Source of the DNA: Sporosarcina sp. P33
Lineage (GTDB): Bacteria > Bacillota > Bacilli > Bacillales_A > Planococcaceae
Length of the DNA: 64,000 nt
NCBI RefSeq assembly: GCF_002077155.1
Contig: NZ_CP015027.1
Location: 676,001 to 740,000, forward strand
Direction of reading: 5' to 3'
Shown here: in pieces, positions 26,987 through 35,911 of the stretch
How the letters are laid out: the number at the start of each line of letters is the position of its first letter
Position numbering within the stretch: the stretch's first letter is position 1
Translations under genes and position numbers: made by a program
The notes under the pieces: generated by a model
Databases searched by the model: none
What the model was told of the DNA's origin: nothing
What the model saw: only the letters and a program-made list of their open reading frames with translations

Positions 26987-27003
26987 GCACGACTCATGCT
27001 TTA
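26977..27003 (+). other. hairpin across the ygeY stop codon
   Basis: TAAAGCATGAG / CTCATGCTTTA with a five-base loop, overlapping the TGA. It is followed by CCCC, not T, so it is more likely an RNA-stability or processing stem than a terminator. Confidence 0.55.
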
Positions 27004-27028
27004 CCCCATTTGAAGGAGCGATCTTAAT

Positions 27029-28237
27029 ATGTTTGCAAACAATATACCAGTTGAAGATTTCGCAAATCGTATAGCTTATTGCCAGCAAGAAGCTGCAGCA
27101 AGAGGGTTATCTGGTCTAATGGTATGGTCACGCGGCGGGGGAGCATTCGACCGCTATGCTGATGTCGATTATCTTGCCAACTACTATCAGCAAAGATGCT
27201 ATTTACCTGATAATCCGCCATTTTGGAGCGGACGGTCTCATTGTGTACTACTCATACCTCCTACATCTGCTCCTGTCCTGCTCGTATCTTCACCTGAATA
27301 TCAGGAACATTTAATTACTGTGAAAGATGTACGCTTCAGTCCTGATTTGCCAAGGCTATGTTTTGAAACTTTAAAGGAGCTCGGTATGGCTGACGGTAAT
27401 ATCGGCTTAATTGGCGGCGATGTGCTTCCCTATTCATTGAGTACACGATTAAATGAATACTTGCCTGAGCTAACACTTACGCCAATGGATTTTCTTCTAT
27501 CTACTATTAGAAGTGTAAAAACAGAGCGCGAACAAGAGAGTATACGGGAAGCAGCACGTATAGGAAGCAAGGCAATGGATATTTTGATGCGTAATGTAAG
27601 CGCTGACAAGACTGAAAGCGAAGTCATTGCACCAGCAATCGAATATATAATTTCACAAGGTGCTGTACTCTATTTCGTGGTAACAAATTCAGGTTCAAAG
27701 GCGTATTTCGCACATAGTTCCGATTTCCCTGGCTATGATCATGTAAATAAATTGGAAAATGGTGATTTATTTAAAGTGGATCTAATAATCGCATACGAGG
27801 GATATCTAAGCGACTTCGGCAGAACGACTGTCGTTGGCGGAGAAGCTACAGCTATTCAACGAGACATGTTGAATCTAGTAACAGCAGCATGTGAACATGT
27901 AATCAAACAAATCGAACCGGGAAGACTGGTTAAAAACCTTTGTCAGTCAGGAGATCAATTTTTACTAGACCACGGTGTAGGCTTTTCTTCGGTTCAAACT
28001 GACCCAAATGTGACGTATGCCGCTTACCCGCCACACTGGGGACACGGTTTAGGCATGACGTGGGAGCAGCCCTATTTTACTTCAGAAGAAGAAGTAATTA
28101 TTCAGGCTGGTATGTGTATAGCAATTGAGAAAGCATTATACAGACAGGATGTAGGTACAGTGTTTTTCGAACAGAACTTGCTGGTAACAGAAACCGGTAT
28201 TGAATTGCTTACAACCACTGGGAAAATATGGATATGA
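27029..28237 (+). CDS. M24-family metallopeptidase (Xaa-Pro dipeptidase/creatinase-like)
   Basis: 402-residue pita-bread-fold enzyme. All five metal ligands look intact: Asp in FKVDLIIAY, Asp in YLSDFGRT, His in HWGHGLGM, Glu in CIAIEKAL and Glu in FFEQNLLV. The N-terminal creatinase-like domain spans ~1-165. AAGGAG precedes the ATG. Within this operon it could hydrolyse a dipeptide or C-N bond of the imported substrate; exact substrate unknown. Confidence 0.88.
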   Translation: MFANNIPVEDFANRIAYCQQEAAARGLSGLMVWSRGGGAFDRYADVDYLANYYQQRCYLPDNPPFWSGRSHCVLLIPPTSAPVLLVSSPEYQEHLITVKDVRFSPDLPRLCFETLKELGMADGNIGLIGGDVLPYSLSTRLNEYLPELTLTPMDFLLSTIRSVKTEREQESIREAARIGSKAMDILMRNVSADKTESEVIAPAIEYIISQGAVLYFVVTNSGSKAYFAHSSDFPGYDHVNKLENGDLFKVDLIIAYEGYLSDFGRTTVVGGEATAIQRDMLNLVTAACEHVIKQIEPGRLVKNLCQSGDQFLLDHGVGFSSVQTDPNVTYAAYPPHWGHGLGMTWEQPYFTSEEEVIIQAGMCIAIEKALYRQDVGTVFFEQNLLVTETGIELLTTTGKIWI

Positions 28238-28305
28238 CGCTTTCAAATGTTATGATCCACTATTAATGAACTTTAATTAAACTGTTTTTTCGAGAGGATG
28301 ATATC

Positions 28306-29787
28306 ATGCAAAATATAGTGGATTGGTTAAATGGTTATGTATGGAGTCCCGTGTTGGTTATTATTTTACTTTGCGCTGGCATTTTCTTTACGATAGCAAC
28401 TCGTTTTGTACAGATTAGACATCTATTTGAAATGTTCCGCTTAATATTCCAAAGTAAAAGTTCCGATGCAGGTATTTCTTCGTTCCAGTCGCTTGCTCTT
28501 TCATTAGGGGATAAAATTGGCGTAGGAAATATTGCAGGTGTAGCAACTGCTATTGCCTATGGCGGTCCAGGCGCGGTTTTCTGGATGTGGATCATGGGCT
28601 TTCTCGGCGTTGCTATTTCCTTTATAGAAACAACACTTGCCCAAGTGTACAAAAGTAAGCAAGATGGACAATTTCGTGGCGGTACTCCATACTATATAGA
28701 AAAAGCTTTGAATTTAAAATGGCTAGCTATAATTTTCGCAATTTTCACTATGATTACAGGTGCATTCCTTCTGCCTAATATTCAAGTGAATACGATCTCG
28801 GCTTCTATGAATGAAGCATTCAATATTTCCCCTTCGGTTACAGGAATTGTACTTGCAGTTCTTTTGGGCTGTATAATTATTGGCGGGGTAAAACGTATTG
28901 CAAGAGTAGCAGAATTAGTTGTACCAGTAATGGCAATGGTTTATATCGTCTTAGCCATTACAATGGTCATTCTAAATATTACTGAATTCCCAAATGTGTT
29001 ATCATTGATTCTATCAAGTGCATTTGGAGCTAATGCAAGCTTTGGCGGAATTATCGGTTCCGCGATCGCATGGGGTGTAAAGCGGGGAGCATTCTCCAAC
29101 GGAGCTGGTTTTGGCAGTGAAACGTATGCACCTGCTGCTGCCGAAGTGTCCCACCCAGCTAAACAAGGCCTTGTACAAGCTTTATCTACTTATATCGATA
29201 CAGTAGTTGTCTGTTCGATGACGGCTTTCATGATTCTAGTAACTGGGATGTATAATGTTACACCGGAAAATGGAGCGGCCATTGTAAATAATATAGGCGA
29301 CGTGGAACCTGGGGCTGTTTATACACAACGTGCTATTGATACACTTGTGCCAGGCTACGGTGTTTCTTTCCTGGCGATAGCAATATTATTCTTCGCATTT
29401 ACGAGTATTATGTTCTATTCTTACATGGCAGAGACTGGCTTGGCATATGTGAAGAGAGGCCTAAATATTAAATGGATATGGCCTGAGTATGCATTAAAGC
29501 TCGGTTTCCTTATATCCGTTTATATCGGCAGTGTGAAATCCGCATCGTTTGCCTGGGCTTTAGGTGATTTAGGATACGGGTCTATGGCTTGGATTAATAT
29601 AATAGTCGTTCTTTTCCTGACTAAACCTGTGCTGAAGGTGTTAAAAGACTATGAATCCCAAAAGAAGCAAGGTTTGGACCCTGTATTTGATCCTGTAAAA
29701 GTCGGCATCAAGAACGCTGATTTCTGGGAATTTGAATATGAAAGACCATCTGTAGATCTTCAGAATAAAAATGATCAAAAGAAATGA
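28306..29787 (+). CDS. sodium:alanine/glycine symporter family (AGCS) transporter
   Basis: 493-residue AlsT-like permease with about 11 membrane helices. Family motifs are VGNIAGVATAIAYGGPGAVF near residue 75 and GFGSETYAPAAAEVSHP near 260. In this operon it is the likely uptake system for the diamino acid or its derivative. GAGAGG lies upstream of the ATG. Ends with a charged, hydrophilic tail (residues ~440-493). Confidence 0.92.
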   Translation: MQNIVDWLNGYVWSPVLVIILLCAGIFFTIATRFVQIRHLFEMFRLIFQSKSSDAGISSFQSLALSLGDKIGVGNIAGVATAIAYGGPGAVFWMWIMGFLGVAISFIETTLAQVYKSKQDGQFRGGTPYYIEKALNLKWLAIIFAIFTMITGAFLLPNIQVNTISASMNEAFNISPSVTGIVLAVLLGCIIIGGVKRIARVAELVVPVMAMVYIVLAITMVILNITEFPNVLSLILSSAFGANASFGGIIGSAIAWGVKRGAFSNGAGFGSETYAPAAAEVSHPAKQGLVQALSTYIDTVVVCSMTAFMILVTGMYNVTPENGAAIVNNIGDVEPGAVYTQRAIDTLVPGYGVSFLAIAILFFAFTSIMFYSYMAETGLAYVKRGLNIKWIWPEYALKLGFLISVYIGSVKSASFAWALGDLGYGSMAWINIIVVLFLTKPVLKVLKDYESQKKQGLDPVFDPVKVGIKNADFWEFEYERPSVDLQNKNDQKK

Positions 29788-29799
29788 GGGGATAATCCC

Positions 29800-30471
29800 G
29801 TGGAATCGAAACCTACGTTACGGATTAAACGTACTTTCATGCGGGATCAGGCATTTAATATCTTACAGGAGTTGATCATATCCGGTAAGTTAGAGCCTGA
29901 AACTAAATTAAAAGACCAAGAGCTTTCTGAAATGCTCGGGATTAGCAGGACACCCATTCGCGAAGCTCTTCTGCGTTTGGAAAACATGGGGCTTGTTATA
30001 ACAAAAGCAAATAGTTCCACTACTGTTGCTCCCATTGATCTGAAGGAAGCATCTAATATTTACTCTATTGTAGAAACGTTGGAGTCTTTAGCGATTGAGC
30101 AAGGGTTTCCTAATGTAAGAGATAAGGATATTAAGGAGTTAGAGCTGCTAAATGCCAGATTCCAATCCAAACTTGAAGAAAATGATAGTGCCTCAGCTTT
30201 CCAACTGGACAATGATTTTCATAAATATTTAGTCCTTCTATCGAAGAATACTGAACTTGCCAGCATCCTTGATAACTTGAAAGTAAAAGTTCAACGAATG
30301 GAGATATACTATTTCGGCCAAAACAATCACTCTCATGAGTCAGTCAAAGAACATAAACAAATCATTGGATCGTTGAGAAAAAGAGATAAGGAATCTTTGC
30401 TGAAAGCAGTCAAAATCAATTGGCAAAAAAGTCTGCAACGAATCCAACAAAAAATAGGCACAATTGAATAA
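29800..30471 (+). CDS. GntR-family (FadR/FCD) transcriptional regulator
   Basis: 223 residues: winged helix (residues ~13-80, with LGISRTPIREALLRLENMG as the recognition region) followed by an all-helical FCD ligand domain containing the Asp/His metal-type pattern (DNDFHKYL … HESVKEH). GTG 29800 with GAGGGGA upstream. It is the last gene of the operon and presumably its local repressor or sensor; candidate site at 24510-24529. Confidence 0.9.
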   Translation: MESKPTLRIKRTFMRDQAFNILQELIISGKLEPETKLKDQELSEMLGISRTPIREALLRLENMGLVITKANSSTTVAPIDLKEASNIYSIVETLESLAIEQGFPNVRDKDIKELELLNARFQSKLEENDSASAFQLDNDFHKYLVLLSKNTELASILDNLKVKVQRMEIYYFGQNNHSHESVKEHKQIIGSLRKRDKESLLKAVKINWQKSLQRIQQKIGTIE

Positions 30472-30480
30472 TTTTACTGA

Positions 30481-30518
30481 CGGGTGTTTGGATAATTAAC
30501 TGTCCAAACACCCGTTTC
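30481..30518 (+). terminator. terminator of the diaminopropionate operon
   Basis: Perfect 12-bp stem CGGGTGTTTGGA / TCCAAACACCCG; the T-tract is short (TTTC). Confidence 0.78.
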
Positions 30519-30572
30519 AGCCCGTTTAATTTTCTATGAATTTTTTCGCAGCAAATTTACATTACAGGCAAC

Positions 30573-30600
30573 AAAAAAACAGCCCGAAAGCTGCTTTTTT
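30573..30600 (-). terminator. terminator of iron-binding lipoprotein gene
   Basis: AAAAAAGCAGC-tttcgg-GCTGTTTTTTT on the minus strand, just after the stop at 30608. Confidence 0.82.
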
Positions 30601-30607
30601 GTCTGTT

Positions 30608-31720
30608 TTATTTCCAGCCTACTTCATTCATCAATTCTACAGCTTTCGGATTATACTTTCCGTAGTCTGCAAATTCCACTTTTTGCGGTGTGAATGTTCC
30701 CCACTCAGCCATTACTTCCGGCAGCTTCGCTTCTTCGTTTACCGGGAATTCGAAGTTTTCTTTGGAAACTTCTTCTTGCGCTTCTACAGATGTTAAGTAT
30801 TCAATCAATTTCACAGCATTTTCTTTATTTTTACTGTGCTTGACCAACCCTGCACCACTGATATTAATATGTGTTCCTGTAGTTTCCTGATTCGGGAAGA
30901 ATACACCGATCTGATCAAACACTTTTACATCTTCCGCTTCGTCTGAAACGGACATGCGTCCAACATAGTAACTGTTCATGATGGCCACATCACCGACACC
31001 TGCAACGATTGCACGTGCCTGGTCGCGGTCTCCGCCTTCAGGTTCGCGCGCCAAGTTATTTACAATGCCCTGTGCCCACTCTTTTGCTTTGTCTTCCCCG
31101 TCAATGGCGATAAGCGATGCCAGTAACGATTGGTTATATAAGCTGTCAGATGAACGAACAAGCAATTTATCTTTCCACTTGTCTGTCGCCAAGTCTTCGT
31201 AAGTTGATAATTCTTCAGGCTTCACACGATCTTTTGAATAGACAATGACACGTGCACGTGTTGACAAGCCGATCCATTGGTTATCCGGATCGCGAAGTTC
31301 AGCCGGAACATTTTCTTCAATCACTTCTGATTCAACCGCCTGCAAAAGATCTTCTTCTTTTGCTGAGTGCAAGATTCCGCCATCGACTGTAACGAATAAG
31401 TCAGCCGGTGTATTTTTACCTTCACGCTTTAGGCGCTCTATCAATTCCGGTGCTTTGGCTTCGATCACATTTACTTTAATTCCTGTCTTCTCTGTGAAGT
31501 CTTCATATAAAATGGCATCCACGTCATAGTGGCGTGCTGTATAAATGTTTACTTCTCCGCCGGTCTTTTCATCTTTGTTTGCGTCTGTTGCATCCCCGGC
31601 AGGTGCTTCTTCCTTTGCAGGCTCATCCGTTTGTTTCCCTTTGTCGGAACTCGAACTGCAGGCGCCTAACACTGCTGCCGCCAGCAATAAAGCAAATGCC
31701 CATAATAAATTCTTCTTCAT
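30608..31720 (-). CDS. iron(III) ABC transporter substrate-binding lipoprotein
   Basis: 370-residue FutA/FbpA-type ferric-binding protein. Signal peptide with lipobox LGAC (Cys near residue 22), an acidic linker, then the transferrin-like binding fold starting VNIYTARHYD; tyrosines in YTARHY and NSYYVGRM are the usual Fe3+ ligands. Start at ATG 31720 with GGGAGAG; the longer frame upstream includes the promoter. It has its own Fur-controlled promoter, separate from the permease and ATPase genes. Confidence 0.93.
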   Translation of the reverse strand: MKKNLLWAFALLLAAAVLGACSSSSDKGKQTDEPAKEEAPAGDATDANKDEKTGGEVNIYTARHYDVDAILYEDFTEKTGIKVNVIEAKAPELIERLKREGKNTPADLFVTVDGGILHSAKEEDLLQAVESEVIEENVPAELRDPDNQWIGLSTRARVIVYSKDRVKPEELSTYEDLATDKWKDKLLVRSSDSLYNQSLLASLIAIDGEDKAKEWAQGIVNNLAREPEGGDRDQARAIVAGVGDVAIMNSYYVGRMSVSDEAEDVKVFDQIGVFFPNQETTGTHINISGAGLVKHSKNKENAVKLIEYLTSVEAQEEVSKENFEFPVNEEAKLPEVMAEWGTFTPQKVEFADYGKYNPKAVELMNEVGWK

Positions 31721-31764
31721 CAGTTTCTCTCCCTTGTCTCTCATTCCAGCCAATGCCAGACTGC

Positions 31765-31785
31765 GATAATGAGAATCATTTTCAT
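31765..31785. promoter_or_regulatory. Fur box of the iron-binding protein gene
   Basis: GATAATGAGAATCATTTTC plus two bases: 17 of 19 positions match the consensus GATAATGATAATCATTATC. It lies just downstream of the -10 at 31796-31801, so Fur-Fe2+ would block transcription. Confidence 0.88.
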
Positions 31786-31795
31786 TACTACAGAG

Positions 31796-31824
31796 ATTGT
31801 AATACACTTCCTAGTGTAAGTCTA
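31796..31824 (-). promoter_or_regulatory. promoter of iron-binding protein gene
   Basis: Minus strand -35 TAGACT (31824-31819), 17-nt spacer, -10 TACAAT (31801-31796). Confidence 0.6.
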
Positions 31825-31852
31825 GTGATTATTTGTACTTTTCTTCTGTTAC

Positions 31853-31887
31853 CAAAAAATGAGTGCCGGAAAGATATCCGGCACTCA
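31853..31887 (-). terminator. terminator of permease-ATPase unit
   Basis: Perfect stem GAGTGCCGGA / TCCGGCACTC followed on the minus strand by TTTTTT. It separates the ATPase gene from the lipoprotein gene. Confidence 0.93.
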
Positions 31888-31898
31888 CATTTATTGAA

Positions 31899-32576
31899 TT
31901 ATACTGTCAGCGGCTCTTTATCTGAACCTACATAGGTTGCGCAGTCAATATAAATTGTCCGGTCACAAATCGCATCGACATCCGCCTGATCATGGGAAAC
32001 AAATAAACAGGTAATATTCGCTTTCTGTAAGATGTCCCGTACCTCCATGCGAATTAATGATTTCAGATTCGTATCCAGATTACTGAACGGCTCATCCATC
32101 AGCAGAATCGACGGAGAAGGCGCCAATGCTCTTGCCAGTGCAACACGCTGCTGCTGTCCCCCGCTCAGTTCATGAGGATAGCGTTTTGCGAAGTCCTGCA
32201 GCTGAACCAGCTCCAGCATCTCATCCAAACGTTGTTTACGTTCCGGCCGCTTCATCTTATGTAAACCGAAGCAAATATTTTCACTGACTGTCAGATGAGG
32301 AAACAGCGCATAGTTCTGAAACACCATACCGACGCCCCGCTTCTCGGCTTCTATATACGTTTTTTCTCCTACAATAAGCCTTCCATCCAGTTCAATACTG
32401 CCTGCCGTCGGATCCTCCAGCCCAGCCAGCAAACGCAGAAGTGTGCTTTTTCCGCTGCCGCTTGCTCCTATGATTCCGACAATCTCCCCTTTTTCAATCG
32501 TAAATGAAAAGCGGTCAATGACTGGCGGCTGTTTCTTTGAATATTGAAATGATAAGTTTTGAATTTCTACAAACAT
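31899..32576 (-). CDS. iron(III) ABC transporter ATPase
   Basis: 225-residue ATP-binding subunit: Walker A GASGSGKST, Q-loop GMVFQNYALFPH, signature LSGGQQQRVALARAL, Walker B ILLMDEP and switch FVSHDQADVD. It is shorter than typical FbpC/FutC proteins (~350 residues) and ends after the nucleotide-binding domain, so the C-terminal TOBE-type regulatory domain is missing. Start taken at ATG 32576; a GTG at 32585 overlaps the permease stop. Confidence 0.93.
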   Translation of the reverse strand: MFVEIQNLSFQYSKKQPPVIDRFSFTIEKGEIVGIIGASGSGKSTLLRLLAGLEDPTAGSIELDGRLIVGEKTYIEAEKRGVGMVFQNYALFPHLTVSENICFGLHKMKRPERKQRLDEMLELVQLQDFAKRYPHELSGGQQQRVALARALAPSPSILLMDEPFSNLDTNLKSLIRMEVRDILQKANITCLFVSHDQADVDAICDRTIYIDCATYVGSDKEPLTV

Positions 32577-32581
32577 GTCTC

Positions 32582-34228
32582 TCACTTCTCCTCAAATCGC
32601 AAAATAATAATCACTGACAGGATGCTTAAACAAATTAATACTAAGGAAGATGGTGCAGCTTCATAAATGCGTTCATCAATGGCATATTGATATGTTCTTG
32701 TAGCAAGTGTGTCAAAGTTAAACGGACGCAACAGTAAAGTCAGCGGCAGTTCTTTCATGATCTCAAGGAAAGCCAGTGCAAATCCGATGAGAATTGAACC
32801 GCGCAATAGCGGAAACTCCACTTTCCAAAACGTATACGTCAACCCGCGGCCGAGCAAAAAGGAAGCTTCCCGGTAGGATGGCGGAATTTTCGTATAGCCG
32901 GACTCAATGGCATTGAATCCCTGCGCCATAAAACGAATGACGTACCCTGTGATCAGCATGCCGATTGACATGCTGAGCACGAGCGTTCCGGGCTCTGCTC
33001 CCAGCAGCTTAGGATAAATAAATGCCAGTTTTTCATCCAGTGTAATAAACAAGGCCAGTACGCCAATCGCAACAACCGCTCCCGGTACGGCATAACCTGA
33101 AGTCATGATACGCGCCAGGAAATTCGATGATACTGATGGATACAAATTAATCGTACGTGCAGCTAATATCGCAAAGAAGCTGATGATCAATGCTGCGATT
33201 AGTGCGGCAGTGAGGCTATTGGTCATCAAACTTAAGAAATCTGCACGCCAAACTTTTTCATACGTTTTGACTGACCAATAAATCAGCTGAACGAACGGCA
33301 GTAAAAAGGCGATAAGGAAAATGCCGGCACATGAAATAAATGCAGCCAAGGCCGTCCAGCCGCGCAGCTTTTTCCGTGCGAGCGGACGGCTTTGCGTGAC
33401 GTTCGTGTCATACTTCCGTCCTTTTCGCAAAAAGCGTTCCAGCATAAATATCCCTAATATAATAATAAGCAGCCAGGCAGCTAAACGCATCGCGGCATGA
33501 ATATCATACATACCGAACCATGTTTGGAAAATGGCCGTCGAAATGGTCCGTACTCCGAAGAAACTTGCCACCCCATAGTCGCTCAGCACTTCGAAAATAA
33601 TGAGCATCGAACCCGCTATAATGGCAGGCCGCGCGATTGGCAATGCCAGTCGGAAAAACATCTGAAATCCATTCAGCCCCAGCGTTTTCGCACTTTCGAT
33701 ATACGTGGCGCTCTGCTTCTCAAAATAGTTAAGCGCAATCATATACACATACGGATATAAAAATAACGTCAGTACAAAGATAGCCCCGCGAAGCGACATA
33801 ATTTCAATCGTCCCCGGTGTAAAATGATAATCAAAGTGATTACGGAAGAAGGACTGAATAATCCCGGTATAGCTTGTCATTGTACTGTACGTATAGGCTG
33901 CAATGTACGGCGGTATCGCCAAAGGTATAATGAGCAGCCATTTAAATTGTTTTCGAAACGGAAATTCATATACCGAAACGATCCAGGCAAGCAGTAATCC
34001 AATCGCGGTGGAAAGAAATCCGACCGAACCCACCAATAGGATCGATCCTTTAATATAATCAGCCAGTAAAAATTCCTTTATATGCTGCCAGTTTTCACTC
34101 GTCGGCTGAAAAAAGCTCAGAATGACATAAGCAACCGGCATAATAATAACGAGCGCACCGAGCATGGTAATAATAAACCAACTGTTCGTGCGGCGTCTAA
34201 TCTCTCTCAACCATACAGATGTTTTCAT
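32582..34228 (-). CDS. iron(III) ABC transporter permease
   Basis: 548-residue FbpB/FutB-type permease with about 12 helices in two homologous halves. The EAA-type cytoplasmic loops read YIESAKTLGLNGFQMFFRLALP and (second half) YREASFLLGRGLTYTFWKVE; only the first positions of each are quoted as landmarks. It overlaps or abuts the ATPase gene, indicating coupling, and is preceded by a Fur box. Confidence 0.93.
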   Translation of the reverse strand: MKTSVWLREIRRRTNSWFIITMLGALVIIMPVAYVILSFFQPTSENWQHIKEFLLADYIKGSILLVGSVGFLSTAIGLLLAWIVSVYEFPFRKQFKWLLIIPLAIPPYIAAYTYSTMTSYTGIIQSFFRNHFDYHFTPGTIEIMSLRGAIFVLTLFLYPYVYMIALNYFEKQSATYIESAKTLGLNGFQMFFRLALPIARPAIIAGSMLIIFEVLSDYGVASFFGVRTISTAIFQTWFGMYDIHAAMRLAAWLLIIILGIFMLERFLRKGRKYDTNVTQSRPLARKKLRGWTALAAFISCAGIFLIAFLLPFVQLIYWSVKTYEKVWRADFLSLMTNSLTAALIAALIISFFAILAARTINLYPSVSSNFLARIMTSGYAVPGAVVAIGVLALFITLDEKLAFIYPKLLGAEPGTLVLSMSIGMLITGYVIRFMAQGFNAIESGYTKIPPSYREASFLLGRGLTYTFWKVEFPLLRGSILIGFALAFLEIMKELPLTLLLRPFNFDTLATRTYQYAIDERIYEAAPSSLVLICLSILSVIIILRFEEK

Positions 34229-34292
34229 ATACTACAACCAACTTTACTACGCACGATGGCGGTTATGATGACAAGCAGTTCATTATCTTTAT

Positions 34293-34311
34293 TATAATGA
34301 AAGTCATTCTC
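34293..34311. promoter_or_regulatory. Fur box of permease-ATPase operon
   Basis: TATAATGAAAGTCATTCTC matches the 19-bp Fur consensus at 15 positions and lies about 65 nt before the permease ATG. Confidence 0.8.
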
Positions 34312-34437
34312 AAGTATATACAAAATCTGCTCACTTTCCAACGTTTTCACAAGAATTCAACAAATCGTGCGCATTTATGAAATTTATACGTCAAAACTCT
34401 TGCCTTTGAAAAGCGCAGTGTTCAAGCGGCGGCAAAT

Positions 34438-34484
34438 AAAAAACTAAAGACAAACTCCCTATTTTTCAGAGTTCGTCTTTAGTT
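34438..34484 (-). terminator. terminator of yitT-family gene
   Basis: AAACTAAAGAC-(a/g)-AACTC … GAGTTCGTCTTTAGTTT stem with TTTTTT on the minus strand. Confidence 0.9.
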
Positions 34485-34509
34485 TCAGCTAAAAGTATAT
34501 ATCGGGGCC

Positions 34510-35367
34510 TTACGCCAGTTTTTCGCCTTCTTTTCGGAAGAAGCCGAAAATCCCCACTGTTTGTACGATATTTGTGAAAGCTTCAGGATCTGTTTCATTG
34601 ATGATGCGTTCCATATCGTACAGTTCATATCGTGTAATGACGACATACAACATATTTTTGTCCTCTTTCGAATAAGCGCCTTTTGCGGGGATAATCGTGA
34701 TTCCGCGTACCATTTGGCGGTGGATCGCCTGCTGAAGATCATCCGCTTTTCTTGTAATAATCATCGCAGTCACTTTTTCATGGCGCGTATGAATCATATC
34801 AATGACGGATGTGGTAACGTACAGTGCAATCATTGTATACAATGCATTTTCCGGTTCATACAGAATACCGGCGAATACAATCAGGATACCATTTAAAATC
34901 AGAAAATATACGCCTATCGGTTTATCCTGCATGCGAGAAAGAATCATCGCGACGATGTCCATTCCCCCTGTGGACGCTCCTAACTTTAAGGAAATCCCTA
35001 CGCCGACACCGGCCAGGACTCCGCCGAATACCGCATTCAGCATAATATCATCCGATACCGATCGGAGCGGCAGAAGTTCAAGAAAAATGGTAGCAAACGC
35101 CACTGACAGCATACTGTAAATCGTAAACCCTTTTCCGACTTTAAACCACCCGAGAATAAACACAGGAATATTAAACAACAGCAGCAGGATCCCTGTACTG
35201 ACTGTAATATTCAACTGATCTGTCAGGACACTGGAAACTAATTGGGCTGCGCCGGCAAACCCGCTCGCATAGACATTGGCGTTAATAAGAAAGAAATTTA
35301 GTGATAAAGCCATTAAAAATGATCCCAATAATACAACTGCGACACGCTTCGCCTCGATAAAAAACAT
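34510..35367 (-). CDS. YitT family membrane protein
   Basis: 285 residues: five or six membrane helices (~10-190) with the GVGISLKLGASTGGMD motif, then a cytoplasmic DUF2179 domain (residues ~200-280, including GITIIPAKGAYSKEDK). Bacilli have several such paralogues; function is unknown, with transport or envelope roles proposed. Monocistronic. Confidence 0.9.
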   Translation of the reverse strand: MFFIEAKRVAVVLLGSFLMALSLNFFLINANVYASGFAGAAQLVSSVLTDQLNITVSTGILLLLFNIPVFILGWFKVGKGFTIYSMLSVAFATIFLELLPLRSVSDDIMLNAVFGGVLAGVGVGISLKLGASTGGMDIVAMILSRMQDKPIGVYFLILNGILIVFAGILYEPENALYTMIALYVTTSVIDMIHTRHEKVTAMIITRKADDLQQAIHRQMVRGITIIPAKGAYSKEDKNMLYVVITRYELYDMERIINETDPEAFTNIVQTVGIFGFFRKEGEKLA

Positions 35368-35470
35368 AGCAACCTCCTATGATGAAAAACTAATTTATGC
35401 ACGAACTAGATTATATCTATTCTTTCCGCATAATGGTACCCCTTAGTCTTAAAACCTGTAAAAAAGAAAT

Positions 35471-35671
35471 GTTACATCTACAGCTGTTCTTTTGCCTGCC
35501 GGCGATGTCGGCAAACGTTCCATTTACTTAGATGCGTTTGCATTTGAATCGATAATAAAGCACAAACTCCTAGCAGACTATCAAAATAAAGCGACTGCGT
35601 TTTCAGAAGGGTCCGAAAGTTCCAACTATGTTTTATACGGTTTAATCGGAAGTAAAATCGGCTATATTTAG
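35471..35671 (+). pseudogene. open frame without start codon, possible gene remnant
   Basis: A 66-codon open stretch with coding-like composition (…KRSIYLDAFAFESIIKHK… to …YGLIGSKIGYI) that ends in TAG at 35669. No ATG or GTG and no ribosome binding site lie at its head (only an unsupported TTG near 35491), so it looks like a decayed or 5'-truncated gene. Family unknown. Confidence 0.4.
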
Positions 35672-35697
35672 AGGGGGAATCAAGGAGGATATGCACG

Positions 35698-35868
35698 ATG
35701 AAAACAAACAAAAAGGTGAAGTCAGGTATGTCGAAACGAGACGAAATAATTGAAAAGCTCGTTTCAAATGGGGTATTTAAAATTGATGGGAAACAACTGT
35801 ATGAGCTGCCGATTCAATCATTAATGCAGGAATACGAAGCATTCAGCCAAACAGATGTTCAAATGTAA
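35698..35868 (+). CDS. Fur-regulated basic protein A (FbpA)-like small protein
   Basis: 56 residues; the core …RDEIIEKLVSNGVFKIDGKQ and following LYELPIQSLMQEYEAF resemble the FbpA family of B. subtilis (LI..L...GVFK..DRQLYELT.SELE.E), small proteins of the Fur/FsrA iron-sparing response. Strong AAGGAGG 9 nt before ATG 35698. Nearby iron-uptake genes fit, but I see no Fur box right upstream. Confidence 0.68.
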   Translation: MKTNKKVKSGMSKRDEIIEKLVSNGVFKIDGKQLYELPIQSLMQEYEAFSQTDVQM

Positions 35869-35911
35869 TGAAAAAGAGACGGGCCATTTATTGGCAGCGT
35901 CTCTTTTATAT

